This document shows positions 45,436 to 53,914 of a DNA stretch of 64,000 nt, in pieces. The notes below the pieces were generated by a model. It was given only the letters and a program-made list of their open reading frames with translations, was not told the DNA's origin and did no database searches. Origin of the DNA: Pseudoroseicyclus aestuarii (GTDB lineage Bacteria > Pseudomonadota > Alphaproteobacteria > Rhodobacterales > Rhodobacteraceae); assembly GCF_003217255.1 (NCBI RefSeq), contig NZ_QJTE01000001.1:496001-560000 (forward strand). The letters run 5' to 3'. How positions within the stretch are numbered: the first letter of the stretch is position 1; every line of letters starts with the position of its first letter. A program made the translations under genes and the position numbers.

Positions 45436-45996
45436 ATGCGCACGACCCTTACCGCCGCGGCCCTGCCGCGCAGCCTGCCCGTCCAGACCCTGATGGTCCT
45501 TGGCGGCAGCCTCGCCATCGCCGTCGCCGCACAGATCTCGGTGCCGATGATCCCGGTGCCGATGACATTGCAGACGCTGGCGATCCTCGTGGTCGGCCTG
45601 ACCTATGGCGCGCGCCTCGGCGGCGCCACGCTGCTGGCCTACCTCGCCGAGGGCGCGCTCGGCTTGCCGGTCTTCTCGAACGGCGGCGCGGGCCTCGCCT
45701 ACATGGCCGGCCCGACGGGCGGCTTCCTGCTGGGCTTCGCGCTGATGGCCTGGCTCGCCGGCCTTCTGGCCGAGAACGGCCTGGGCCGCGGCACCCTGCG
45801 CCTGACCCTCGCGGCGCTGGTGCCGGCCGCGGTTCTCTACCTGCCGGGCATCGCCTGGCTGACGGTTCTCACGCCGCTCGATCTGTCGGGGGCCTTCACC
45901 GCCGGTGCCGCGCCCTTCCTGATCGGCGATGCGGTCAAGGCCGTGCTGGCCGCGATGATCGTCTCGGGCGGCTGGGCCGCGCTCAAGCACCGCTGA
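45436..45996 (+). CDS. bioY: biotin transporter S component
   Basis: A 186-residue six-helix membrane protein. BioY signatures are LGGSLAIAVAAQISVPMIPVPMTLQ, LAYLAEGALGLPVFSNGGAGLAYMAGPTGGFLLGF (in parts) and the late GDAVKAVLAA. It can work alone or with EcfT/EcfA modules, absent here. TTGACT at 45365 could be a -35 element. I looked for the alphaproteobacterial BioR box (TTATCTATAA type) upstream and found none. Confidence 0.94.
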   Translation: MRTTLTAAALPRSLPVQTLMVLGGSLAIAVAAQISVPMIPVPMTLQTLAILVVGLTYGARLGGATLLAYLAEGALGLPVFSNGGAGLAYMAGPTGGFLLGFALMAWLAGLLAENGLGRGTLRLTLAALVPAAVLYLPGIAWLTVLTPLDLSGAFTAGAAPFLIGDAVKAVLAAMIVSGGWAALKHR

Positions 45997-46030
45997 TCCC
46001 CGGCCCGGCGCCGCGCCCCCGGGCGCGAGA

Positions 46031-46056
46031 GACGCCGCCCCCCGGGGCGGCGTCTT
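46031..46056. terminator. terminator hairpin after bioY
   Basis: A perfect 11-bp stem (GACGCCGCCCC / GGGGCGGCGTC, 46031-46054) with a two-base loop and a short TT tail, between convergent genes; it could serve both strands. Confidence 0.6.
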
Positions 46057-46068
46057 GCGTTCCGGGGG

Positions 46069-46443
46069 TCAGCCGCGGCGTTTCGGGCGCTGCACCTCTT
46101 GCGGTGCGATGCGGCCCCGTTCCACCGCCTCGGCAAAGCGGCGGCCGGGCCGCTCGTGCGGGCGGGGCAGCGGCTCGAGGCTGGCATCGATCTGCGGCAG
46201 GGTCAGGCTGCGGGTGCGCCCGCCATCGACCATGTGCAGCCCCCTCTCGTCGACCGAGACGACATGGGCCCGGCCCAGCCGGTCACCTGCCGCAACGCGC
46301 TGCAGCCTGCCGCCGGGCAGTCGCACCAGCGCAGTGTCGCGCTCCGCGCCGAGGAACACGCCGAGAAGGACCAGTTGGCCCAGGTCGATCCTGTCCTCCT
46401 GCGTGGCAGTCTCGGCGGCGGCGGTGGTCTCGCGCGTTGTCAT
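46069..46443 (-). CDS. hypothetical protein with GspC/PilP-like HR region
   Basis: A 124-residue soluble protein. Residues about 20-75 (LVLLGVFLGAERDTALVRLP, GGRLQRVAAGDRLGRAHVVS) have the pattern of PilP / GspC 'HR' modules: hydrophobic strand, variable turn, ALVRL, then a G-D-x-L segment. The tail is basic (RPHERPGRRFAEAVERGR). There is no membrane helix, so it could be a stand-alone relative or a fragment of the fold. The ATG at 46443 follows GGGAG. Function unknown. Confidence 0.7.
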   Translation of the reverse strand: MTTRETTAAAETATQEDRIDLGQLVLLGVFLGAERDTALVRLPGGRLQRVAAGDRLGRAHVVSVDERGLHMVDGGRTRSLTLPQIDASLEPLPRPHERPGRRFAEAVERGRIAPQEVQRPKRRG

Positions 46444-46512
46444 CTCGCTCCCCCATGGGTCATGAGGCACGCGAGGTATGCGCTTTCGCCCGGACTTCAA
46501 CGCGAGGGGGCG

Positions 46513-47997
46513 CTATTCCGCCGCTGTCTTCAGCTGGAATCCGCGCTCGACCATGTCGGCGGGGACGATGGGGTACTCGCCCGAGAAGCAGGCGTCGCAA
46601 TACTGCGGACGCTCGGGGTCGCGGCCCCGCGCCTCGCCCACGGCACGGTAGAGGCCGTCGAGAGAGATGAAGCGCAGGCTGTCCACGCCCAGGTGCGCGC
46701 ACATCTCCTCCTCGCTCATGTGACTGGCGAGCAGCTTGTCCCGCTCGGGCGTGTCGACGCCGTAGAAGCAGGGCCAGGCGGTCGGCGGGCTCGCGATGCG
46801 GAAATGCACCTCGGCGGCGCCGGCATCGAGGATCATCTCCTTGATCTTGCGGCTGGTGGTGCCGCGCACGACGCTGTCGTCGACAAGGATCACCCGCTTG
46901 CCGCGGATCAGCGCGCGGTTGACGTTCAGCTTCAGCCGGACGCCCATGTTGCGGATCTGCTCGCTGGGTTCGATGAAGGTGCGGCCCATGTACTGGTTGC
47001 GCACGATGCCCATGCCGTAGGGGATGCCGCTCTCGGCGGCATAGCCGATCGCCGCCGGGGTGCCGCTGTCCGGCACGGGGCAGACGAGGTCGGCCTCGAC
47101 CGGGGCCTCCTTCGCGAGCTCCACGCCGATCTGGCGCCGCGTCTCGTAGACCGACTTGCCGCCGAGGATGGAATCGGGGCGGCTGAAATAGACATGCTCG
47201 AAGATGCAGAAGCGCGAGGGGCGGGGGCGGAAGGGGCGGTGGCTTTCGACGCCCTCGCCGGTGACCACGACCATCTCGCCCGGCTCGACCTCGCGCATCA
47301 GCTCTGCGCCGATGATGTCGAGCGCGCAGGTCTCGGAGGCGAGGACATAGCCGTCGCCCAGACGGCCCAGCACCAGCGGCCGCACGCCCAGCGGATCGCG
47401 CACGCCGATCAGCTTGGTCCGGGTCATCGCGACGACCGAGAAGGCGCCCTCGACCTTGCGCAGCGCCTCTTCCATCCGGTCGGGGATCGTCCGCCCCATG
47501 GAACGCGCCATCAGGTGGATGATGCACTCCGTATCCGAGGAGGACTGGAAGATGCTGCCCCGTTCGATCAGCTCCTTTCGAAGCTGCGCGGCATTGGTGA
47601 GGTTGCCGTTATGTGCGACGGCGGCGCCGCCCATCGAGAATTCGCCGAAGAAGGGCTGCACGTCGCGCATCGCGGTGCCGCCCTTGTTGCCCGAGGTCGA
47701 GTAGCGGACATGGCCGATGCCGATGGTCCCCGGAAGCGTCCGGATCACCTCGTGGCTGGTGAAGTTGTCGCGCACGTAGCCCATGCGCCGGGCAGAGTTG
47801 AAGCCGGCCTCGGGATCGTGGGTGACGATCCCGGCGGCTTCCTGACCCCGATGCTGCAGGGCATGCAGGCCGAGGGCGACGAAATTGGCCGCATCCGTCA
47901 CGCCGATCACGCCGAAGACACCGCACTCCTCGTGCAGGGCGTCGTCGTCGAAGGGCAGGGACGGAAGGGCGCGGTCCTCGGCGGCGGCGGCGGACAT
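46513..47997 (-). CDS. purF: amidophosphoribosyltransferase
   Basis: First committed enzyme of purine synthesis, converting PRPP and glutamine to phosphoribosylamine. In the 494-residue product the N-terminal nucleophile is Cys25 in HEECGVFGVIG, exposed after removal of a propeptide. The glutaminase domain contains HNGNLTNAAQLR; the PRTase domain contains the PRPP loop VILVDDSVVRGTTSRKI. The ATG at 47997 is chosen; the frame extends 40 codons further without conserved sequence. purF follows cvpA as in many proteobacteria. Confidence 0.96.
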   Translation of the reverse strand: MSAAAAEDRALPSLPFDDDALHEECGVFGVIGVTDAANFVALGLHALQHRGQEAAGIVTHDPEAGFNSARRMGYVRDNFTSHEVIRTLPGTIGIGHVRYSTSGNKGGTAMRDVQPFFGEFSMGGAAVAHNGNLTNAAQLRKELIERGSIFQSSSDTECIIHLMARSMGRTIPDRMEEALRKVEGAFSVVAMTRTKLIGVRDPLGVRPLVLGRLGDGYVLASETCALDIIGAELMREVEPGEMVVVTGEGVESHRPFRPRPSRFCIFEHVYFSRPDSILGGKSVYETRRQIGVELAKEAPVEADLVCPVPDSGTPAAIGYAAESGIPYGMGIVRNQYMGRTFIEPSEQIRNMGVRLKLNVNRALIRGKRVILVDDSVVRGTTSRKIKEMILDAGAAEVHFRIASPPTAWPCFYGVDTPERDKLLASHMSEEEMCAHLGVDSLRFISLDGLYRAVGEARGRDPERPQYCDACFSGEYPIVPADMVERGFQLKTAAE

Positions 47998-48092
47998 GCG
48001 GAACCTCGAATCGGATGCGTGCAGGGCGGGTTTAAGACTTTGCGGGACCGGTGTCACGAAACGATCATGCAGGAGGCGCAGGCTGGAGTCAG

Positions 48093-48127
48093 AAGGGGCG
48101 CGCAGTCTGCACTGCACGCCCCTTTTT
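48093..48127. terminator. hairpin between cvpA and purF
   Basis: AAGGGGCG-C-GCAGT (48093-48106) pairs with ACTGC-A-CGCCCCTT (48111-48124), 13 bp with one mismatch and a four-base loop. It lies just 3' of cvpA on the minus strand. The better T-run is on the plus strand, so terminator strength for cvpA is uncertain. Confidence 0.5.
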
Positions 48128-48150
48128 GCATCGCGTCAGCCGGTCCGGGA

Positions 48151-48714
48151 TCAGATCGCGGTGCCCGAGCAGGCGCCGACGAGCTGTTCGTACTGCAGCG
48201 TGATCCAGCCGAGGGCCTGCTGCGGCTCGTCGACCGAGAAGCGGCCGGTGATCTGCGCGAAGACCGCGGAAGAGCGGCTGTCCTCGACCATGGCGATGTC
48301 CTGCGCCGAGAGGATCACGTCGTACAGGAAGAAGGCCACGGCACAGAGCAGCACGCCGCGCGCCACGCCGAAGAGGAACCCGCCGGCCTGATCGACCGCC
48401 CCCAGCGCGCTGCGCTGCACGGCGCCCGAGAAGAGCGGGATGAAGATCGAGAAGATTACCAGCGCGACCGCGAAGACGGCGGCGAAGGCGGCGATGATCG
48501 ACAGCTCGCAGCTGTCGCCGATGAAATCCGACAGCACCGGGATCTGCGCGATCAGCGGGCGCACCGCATCGGCGAAGATGAAGGCGAGGATCGTCGCCGC
48601 GACCCATCCGGCGATGGCCAGCACCTCCCGCACGAGGCCACGGGCATAGGCCAGCAGTGCCGAGACGACGATGACGAGCGCGACGACCGCGTCGATGATT
48701 GTGAATCCGTCCAA
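48151..48714 (-). CDS. cvpA: CvpA family membrane protein, TTG start
   Basis: A 187-residue inner-membrane protein with four to five helices: (M)DGFTIIDAVVALVIVVSALLAYARG, VREVLAIAGWVAATILAF and SIIAAFAAVFAVALVIFS. The start codon is TTG at 48714 with AAGGA seven bases upstream; this gives the family-typical N terminus MDGFTIIDA and no ATG fits. CvpA is needed for colicin V production and supports envelope homeostasis in enterobacteria. It lies between radA and purF, its usual neighbours. Confidence 0.92.
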   Translation of the reverse strand: MDGFTIIDAVVALVIVVSALLAYARGLVREVLAIAGWVAATILAFIFADAVRPLIAQIPVLSDFIGDSCELSIIAAFAAVFAVALVIFSIFIPLFSGAVQRSALGAVDQAGGFLFGVARGVLLCAVAFFLYDVILSAQDIAMVEDSRSSAVFAQITGRFSVDEPQQALGWITLQYEQLVGACSGTAI

Positions 48715-48725
48715 ACCCCGTTCCT

Positions 48726-50144
48726 TCAGTCCTGGTCGGACGGCACCTGCGTGCGTCCGGGCTCGGTGCCGAACAGAGCCTCGACGAACCCGGCCAGATC
48801 GTGCATCTCGCGCACCTCCGGCAGGGCAGCCCGGTCTGCCGGTGTCCCCGTTGACATCCTTGCACGCCGGCTTGGCACCGGCGGAATGATGGCGGTGGTG
48901 AAACCAAGTTTCTTGGCTTCTTTCAACCTCATTTCCGACTGCGCGACGGGGCGCAAGGCGCCCGAGAGGCTGATCTCGCCGAACAATACGGCGCTTTCGG
49001 GCAGGGCTGTATCCTCTCGCGCGGAAAGCAGCGCGGCGGCGACGGCGAGGTCGGCCGCCGGCTCCGAGATGCGCAGCCCGCCCGCGACGTTCAGGTAGAC
49101 GTCGAGCCCGGCGAAGGCGACGCCGGCCCGCGCCTCGAGCACGGCGAGGATCATCGCCAGCCGCCCGCCGTCCCAGCCCACGACCGAGCGGCGCGCCTGT
49201 CCAGCCGGGGCCGGGCTGACGAGGGCCTGTATCTCGCACAGCAGCGGGCGCGTCCCCTCGATCCCGGCGAAGACTGCCGATCCGGGCGTGGCGGCGCCGC
49301 GTTCGGCGAGGAACAGGGCCGAGGGGTTCTTCACCTCGGCCAGCCCGCGGCCCGTCATCTCGAAGACGCCGATCTCATCGGCAGGGCCGAAGCGGTTCTT
49401 GTGCGCCCGCAGGATGCGGAAGGGGTGGCCGCGGTCGCCTTCAAAATAAAGGACGGTGTCGACCATGTGCTCGACCACGCGGGGGCCGGCGATCGTGCCT
49501 TCCTTGGTGACATGGCCGACCATGATGCAGGCCATGCCACGCCGCTTGGCGAAACTCGTCAGCTCATGCGCGGCGGCGCGCACCTGCGTGACCGAGCCGG
49601 GCGCGGAGGAGACGGTGTCGGACCAGACGGTCTGGATGGAATCGATGATGGCGAGATCGGGCTTCTCGGTCTCGAGCGTCGTCAGGATGTCGCGCAGGTC
49701 GGTCGCGGCGGCCAGCTTCACCGGGCTCTCGGTCAGCCCAAGCCGCTGCGCGCGCATCTGCACCTGGCCGGCCGATTCCTCGCCCGTGATGTAGATCACC
49801 TTCAGCCCGCCGCGGGCAAAGCGCGCGGCCGCCTGCAGGAGCAGCGTAGACTTGCCGATGCCCGGGTCGCCCCCCACAAGGATCGCCGAGGCCGCGACGA
49901 GGCCGCCACCCAGCACGCGGTCCAGCTCGTCAACGCCGGCATGGGTGCGGGCGGGCGGCGCCTCTGTCGTGGCGAGGTCGGTGAGGGTCAGGGCGCTGCC
50001 GCGCGTCACGCGCGGCCCCGGCCCGGTCGAGATCGCCTCGTTTTCCTTGATGGTGTTCCAGGCGCCGCAGGCGTCGCATTGCCCGGACCACTTGGCATGG
50101 GTGGCGCCGCAGGCGGTGCAGATGAAGGAGGCGTCCTTGGCCAT
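48726..50144 (-). CDS. radA: DNA repair protein RadA
   Basis: A 472-residue RecA-like branch-migration ATPase. The N-terminal zinc finger is CTACGATHAKWSGQCDACG; Walker A is GGDPGIGKST; the RadA-specific KNRFGP motif is followed by EIGVFEMTGRGL. The C-terminal Lon-protease-like domain includes PAGQARRSVVGWDGGRLAM and LNVAGGLRISEPAADLA. It helps process recombination intermediates. It ends 11 bases before the cvpA start on the same strand. Confidence 0.96.
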   Translation of the reverse strand: MAKDASFICTACGATHAKWSGQCDACGAWNTIKENEAISTGPGPRVTRGSALTLTDLATTEAPPARTHAGVDELDRVLGGGLVAASAILVGGDPGIGKSTLLLQAAARFARGGLKVIYITGEESAGQVQMRAQRLGLTESPVKLAAATDLRDILTTLETEKPDLAIIDSIQTVWSDTVSSAPGSVTQVRAAAHELTSFAKRRGMACIMVGHVTKEGTIAGPRVVEHMVDTVLYFEGDRGHPFRILRAHKNRFGPADEIGVFEMTGRGLAEVKNPSALFLAERGAATPGSAVFAGIEGTRPLLCEIQALVSPAPAGQARRSVVGWDGGRLAMILAVLEARAGVAFAGLDVYLNVAGGLRISEPAADLAVAAALLSAREDTALPESAVLFGEISLSGALRPVAQSEMRLKEAKKLGFTTAIIPPVPSRRARMSTGTPADRAALPEVREMHDLAGFVEALFGTEPGRTQVPSDQD

Positions 50145-50202
50145 GCCGCGCTATCTGCCGGATCGCGGCGGCGGCGGCAATGGCAAGCGTGCCGCCGCGC
50201 GG

Positions 50203-51240
50203 TCAGCCGCCGAGGTAGCGGCGGGCATAGCGATGGCCCAGCGAGGTCAGCATCTCGTAGCCGATGGTCCCGGCGGCCTCGGCCAGCCGGTCGACCCTCT
50301 GGTGCCGGCCGATCAGCGTCAGGTGATCGGGATCCTCGGCGAGATCGGTCACGTCCACGCAGATCAGATCCATCGAGACGCGGCCGACGGCGGGGCAGGG
50401 GCGATCCTCGGCCCAGAAGGTCACGCGGTCGGACAGCGCCCGCATCAGGCCATCGGCATAGCCCGCCGCGACGGTCGCGATGCGGCTGGGCCGCTGCGCC
50501 TGCCATGCATTGCCGTAGCCCACGACCTCGCCCGCGACGAGGTCACGCAGCTGCACGACGGGCAGGTCGAGCCGCACGGCGGCGCGCGCCTGCGCATAGG
50601 GCAGCCCGCCGTAAAGGCCGATGCCGGGGCGGGTCAGGTCGAAGTGATACTCTGGCCCCAGCAGCAGGCCGCCGGTCGCGGCGAGGCTGCGCGGCACGCC
50701 CAGCCCCTCGGTCATCTGAGTGAAGACGTCCAGCTGGTAGGCGTTCATCGGGTGGTCCGGCTCGTCGGCGCAGGCCAGATGGCTCATCAAAAGGACCGGG
50801 TTCTGCGCCAGCACGTCCTCGGCCACCGCGGCCCAGTCCGCCCATTCCATCCCCAGCCGGTTCATCCCGGTATCGAGCTGCACGCCGAAGGGATGCTCTG
50901 GCAGCGTCTCGAGGTGCCGCGTCACCTGATCGAGGCTGTTGAGCATCGGGATCAGCCCCTCTTCGCGCAGAAGATCGGCATCGCCCTGCATGTGTCCGGA
51001 AAAGATGCAGATATCGGCGTCCGGCCCCACGGCCGCGCGCACCGCGGCGCCTTCCTCGGCCATGGCCACGAAGAAGCTGCGCGCGCCCGCGCCCTTGAGG
51101 GTGGCGGCGACGCGCCCCGCGCCAAGGCCGTAGCCGTTCGCCTTGACGACGGCGGCGGTTTCGACGGCGGTCCGCGCGTCGAGGGCGGCCCAGTTCGCGG
51201 CGATCGCGTCGAGGTCGATGGTCAGGGTGCCGGTGCTCAT
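50203..51240 (-). CDS. alr: alanine racemase
   Basis: A PLP enzyme supplying D-alanine for peptidoglycan; 345 residues. The PLP lysine lies in [11 protein letters not shown] (about residue 34). The second catalytic residue, Tyr, is in VVGYGNAW, and [15 protein letters not shown] is the C-terminal domain signature. Length is at the short end but complete. It lies 58 bases upstream of radA on the same strand. Confidence 0.95.
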   Translation of the reverse strand: MSTGTLTIDLDAIAANWAALDARTAVETAAVVKANGYGLGAGRVAATLKGAGARSFFVAMAEEGAAVRAAVGPDADICIFSGHMQGDADLLREEGLIPMLNSLDQVTRHLETLPEHPFGVQLDTGMNRLGMEWADWAAVAEDVLAQNPVLLMSHLACADEPDHPMNAYQLDVFTQMTEGLGVPRSLAATGGLLLGPEYHFDLTRPGIGLYGGLPYAQARAAVRLDLPVVQLRDLVAGEVVGYGNAWQAQRPSRIATVAAGYADGLMRALSDRVTFWAEDRPCPAVGRVSMDLICVDVTDLAEDPDHLTLIGRHQRVDRLAEAAGTIGYEMLTSLGHRYARRYLGG

Positions 51241-51314
51241 GGCGCCCTTGTGACAGGCGCCGCGCGCGGGTCAAGAGGCCGCGGATCGCTTGCCCGTGAT
51301 GCCGCCGACCTATA

Positions 51315-51334
51315 CGGTACACCAAGGTATACCG
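51315..51334. promoter_or_regulatory. palindromic operator-like site before the VOC gene
   Basis: CGGTACACC-AA-GGTATACCG, a 9-base inverted repeat with one mismatch and a two-base spacer, whose right half contains GGTATACC as used by several GntR-family (FadR-type) repressors. It ends 14 bases before the VOC start, overlapping the likely promoter/leader. No regulator gene is adjacent. Confidence 0.4.
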
Positions 51335-51348
51335 AAAGGAGCGCCGCG

Positions 51349-51708
51349 ATGCTGCTAGACCTGCACCACGTGCAACTCGCCATGCCCGAGGGGCAGGAAG
51401 ATGTCGCCCGCGCCTTCTACGGCGGTGCCCTCGGCCTGCCGGAAGTGGAGAAACCCGCTGCGCTTCAGGGGCGCGGCGGCGTCTGGTTCGAAACGGGCGC
51501 CTTGCGCCTGCACCTTGGCGTCGAGGCGCCCTTCACCCCCGCGCGCAAGGCGCATCCGGCCTTTCGCACAGGCGATCTGGCCGATGCTGTGCGCCGGCTA
51601 AAGGCCGCGGGGCTGGTGGTGCGCGACGGCGGCGCCCTGCCGGGGCTGGTGCGGGTCTATGTCGACGACCCCTTCGGCAACCGGATCGAAATCCTCGAGA
51701 CGCGCTAA
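51349..51708 (+). CDS. VOC (glyoxalase/dioxygenase) family protein
   Basis: A 119-residue single VOC unit of two beta-alpha-beta-beta-beta modules: LDLHHVQLAMPEGQEDVARAFYG, GVWFETGALRLHLGVE, HPAFRTGDLADAVRRL and YVDDPFGNRIEILE. His7 or His8, His in LHLGVE and the final Glu are plausible metal ligands. AAAGGAG precedes the ATG. It stands alone on the + strand between minus-strand genes; substrate unknown. Its stop overlaps the ClpP-like gene end by 4 bases. Confidence 0.9.
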   Translation: MLLDLHHVQLAMPEGQEDVARAFYGGALGLPEVEKPAALQGRGGVWFETGALRLHLGVEAPFTPARKAHPAFRTGDLADAVRRLKAAGLVVRDGGALPGLVRVYVDDPFGNRIEILETR

Positions 51709-52487
51709 GCCTCCTCGGCCTCGGGCGTCACCAGCCGAAATCTTTCCAGCTCCTCTGGCAGCAGCAAGTAGATCTCGTCCGGCGGCGTCTCCATCGCGGG
51801 CTGCATCAGCGCCGGATCCACGCCCATCTCGATGAGATAGCCCATGACCTCGGCCTGGCCGCGTTGGATGTCCGAGACGGCGGCGAAAAGCGGCATTGCC
51901 GGGCTTTCGCCGAAATAGTGCTGGTGGACGCCGACCATGGCCCCCTCGGCCACCCGCCGCTCGGTGCCGGCGGCAAAGACATAGGGGCAGGCCGAAAGGC
52001 AGATCGCCCCTTCGGTCATACGCGTCTCGGCGCCCGCCTCGCGCAGGGCGCGCCCGATTTCCAGCGCATCGGTCACCGATCCGCCGGGGCTGTTCAGCTG
52101 CACCACCTGCGGCGCCTCTTCCGCGCGCTCCAGCGCCTCGGCCAGCCGCTGTGCATCGCCCGGCGCGATGCTGCCGGTCAGCGTCAGCACCGTACCCTCG
52201 CGCTCGAAGGCCAGCCGCTCGGGCATCGGGCCGGTGCTCGGCATCGGCTGGCCGGGGCTTGCCGGACGCTCAAGCTGGCGGGGGCTGTAGCGGCGGGTCT
52301 GGTCGCCGGGGGCGACGGGCTGCGTCAGCGCCGGCGCCGAGGAGGGCAGGCCGAGCCGGGGCAGGGCGAGGCGCATGTCCGAGGCGAAGAGCACCAGCGC
52401 CAGCGCGCCCTCCAGCCCCAGGACCGCCATCAGCCAGCGCCGGGTGCGACCCGGCTTCGGGCGCGGCGCCGCCGCCTGCGCGGTCAT
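51705..52487 (-). CDS. membrane-anchored ClpP-like periplasmic protease (COG3904-type)
   Basis: A 260-residue protein. One N-terminal membrane anchor (about 17-36) and a Pro/Ser-rich linker (45-90) lead to a ClpP/crotonase-fold domain. LNSPGGSVTDA (131-141) is the ClpP oxyanion-loop motif; the likely nucleophile is S165 in CLSACPYVFAAG and the general base H188 or H190 in GVHQHYF. This is the COG3904 group of extracytoplasmic ClpP-like proteins, whose substrates are unknown. It is translationally coupled (ATGA) to the coiled-coil membrane protein upstream. Confidence 0.85.
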   Translation of the reverse strand: MTAQAAAPRPKPGRTRRWLMAVLGLEGALALVLFASDMRLALPRLGLPSSAPALTQPVAPGDQTRRYSPRQLERPASPGQPMPSTGPMPERLAFEREGTVLTLTGSIAPGDAQRLAEALERAEEAPQVVQLNSPGGSVTDALEIGRALREAGAETRMTEGAICLSACPYVFAAGTERRVAEGAMVGVHQHYFGESPAMPLFAAVSDIQRGQAEVMGYLIEMGVDPALMQPAMETPPDEIYLLLPEELERFRLVTPEAEEA

Positions 52488-53800
52488 TCGGCGGCGAGGT
52501 CGGTCTGGCCCGGGGCCGGGGCTTCGGCGGGTCGCGGCGTGGCGGCGGCGCTTGCCGGGGCGGCGTCGCGCCGGGCGGCAGGCTGTGGCTCCATCTCGCG
52601 CAGGACGCGCATGGCAGTGCGCAGCTCGGCCAGGGTCATCGTCTCGTCCTCTGCCGCGCCTTCGCGCCCCGTCCGGATCGCGGCCTGCGAGACGGCGATG
52701 ATCAGCACGAGAACGGCAGGCAGCAGGTCGATGGCAATCGCCCCGGCCCAGGAGGGGATGAAGTTGCGGGCATAGAGGATCACCGCATCGGCGGCCGAGA
52801 TCGGCGTGTAGATCGTCTCGTCCGGCTGCTGCATGGCCGTCACCTCTTCGGCGGCGAGGCGCAGCGTCTCGGCCCGCTGCTCCAGCACCGCCAGCACCGA
52901 CTGGATCGTCGCCTGCTGGCTGGTCCGCGTCTCGGCACTGTTGCCGTCGAGGTCCGGCAGCACCACAGCATCGCCCAGATCGCTTGCCGCGCGCACCACG
53001 AGGGGCGCGACCGAGAGTTGCCGCAGCCCGGTGATCACGCCCGCCAGCCGCACCGCCTCTTCCGAAAACTGGACCGAGCGCGTCTCGACCGGCCCCGGCT
53101 CGACCGTCAGGGCGCGCATCCGGCTGAGGATGGCATTGCCCTCGGCGAAGGCGGCCTCGACCGTGGGCGCCTGCGCGGCGATCTGCGCCTCGAGGGCCGA
53201 AAGCTCGTCCGCCTTCTGCCGCAGCAGGCGGAAGACCGCGCCGCGCCCGGCGAAGCCCGACAGATCGCCAGAGGCCTCTTGCTCGCCCAGGTCCTCGAAG
53301 CTGGTGCGCACCCGCGCCACGTCCCGCTCCAGCCCCTGGCCCGAGACGGCGATCTCGTTCGCCCGCTCCAGCGCGCCCTGATACTCCTGCACCGTGGTCG
53401 CGAGATGCTGCTCGACCGCCGCGGCCCCGGCGAGGGCGGCGGCGTTCAGCCAAGAGGACATGGCGATGATCGCGAGGCACCCCAACCCCATGGCCGCCAT
53501 CAGCCCGAGCCGCGAGGCGAGGGAGCGGACGGCGGGCAGCAGCCGCATCATGTAGGACCAGAAGACGAAGATGCCGGTCGAGACGGCGATGGAATAGGCC
53601 ATCGCGGCAAAGACCGAGAGCGCGCCGGTATCGTCCAGCAGCGAGGAGACGCCGAGGTAGGTATAGATGCCCGAGGCGACCGAAAGCACCGCCAGCGCCG
53701 TGCCGGTGAAACTGTCGAGCCAGCCGAGATGCCGCTCGATCTCGCGCGCCTGCCGAAGGCCGCGGCTCTCGGCCCGGCTGTGACTGCTGTCGTCGTCCAT
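52484..53800 (-). CDS. polytopic membrane protein with long coiled-coil domain
   Basis: A 438-residue protein I cannot assign. After a charged start there are three to four hydrophobic segments (about 30-125, FTGTALAVLSVASGIYTYLG, AAMAYSIAVSTGIFVFWSYM, LMAAMGLGCLAIIAMSS). A helical, Glu/Gln/Arg-rich region of about 230 residues follows, likely coiled coil, then one more membrane helix (AIAIDLLPAVLVLIIAVSQAAI) and an Ala/Pro-rich tail. The ATG at 53800 has GGGAG five bases upstream; an ATG at 53815 is less likely. It is coupled to the ClpP-like protease gene, so a receptor or adaptor role for that protease is an inference. Confidence 0.8.
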   Translation of the reverse strand: MDDDSSHSRAESRGLRQAREIERHLGWLDSFTGTALAVLSVASGIYTYLGVSSLLDDTGALSVFAAMAYSIAVSTGIFVFWSYMMRLLPAVRSLASRLGLMAAMGLGCLAIIAMSSWLNAAALAGAAAVEQHLATTVQEYQGALERANEIAVSGQGLERDVARVRTSFEDLGEQEASGDLSGFAGRGAVFRLLRQKADELSALEAQIAAQAPTVEAAFAEGNAILSRMRALTVEPGPVETRSVQFSEEAVRLAGVITGLRQLSVAPLVVRAASDLGDAVVLPDLDGNSAETRTSQQATIQSVLAVLEQRAETLRLAAEEVTAMQQPDETIYTPISAADAVILYARNFIPSWAGAIAIDLLPAVLVLIIAVSQAAIRTGREGAAEDETMTLAELRTAMRVLREMEPQPAARRDAAPASAAATPRPAEAPAPGQTDLAAE

Positions 53801-53914
53801 CGGGTCTCCCGCCATCGCGCCCTGTGTCCCCCGGGGACCGAGACTAGGCGAGGCGGCGCGCAAGCGCGAGTCGCCCGCGCCCCGTCCTGACGCGAATGTG
53901 CAGGCGGCGGAGGC

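Noticed and set aside
46099-49098. A 999-codon open frame on the + strand opposite purF, cvpA and radA
   Set aside because: It is the antisense shadow of high-GC genes: its product is rich in Arg, His, Gly and Ala with no domain, and the opposite strand encodes clear purF, cvpA and radA motifs.
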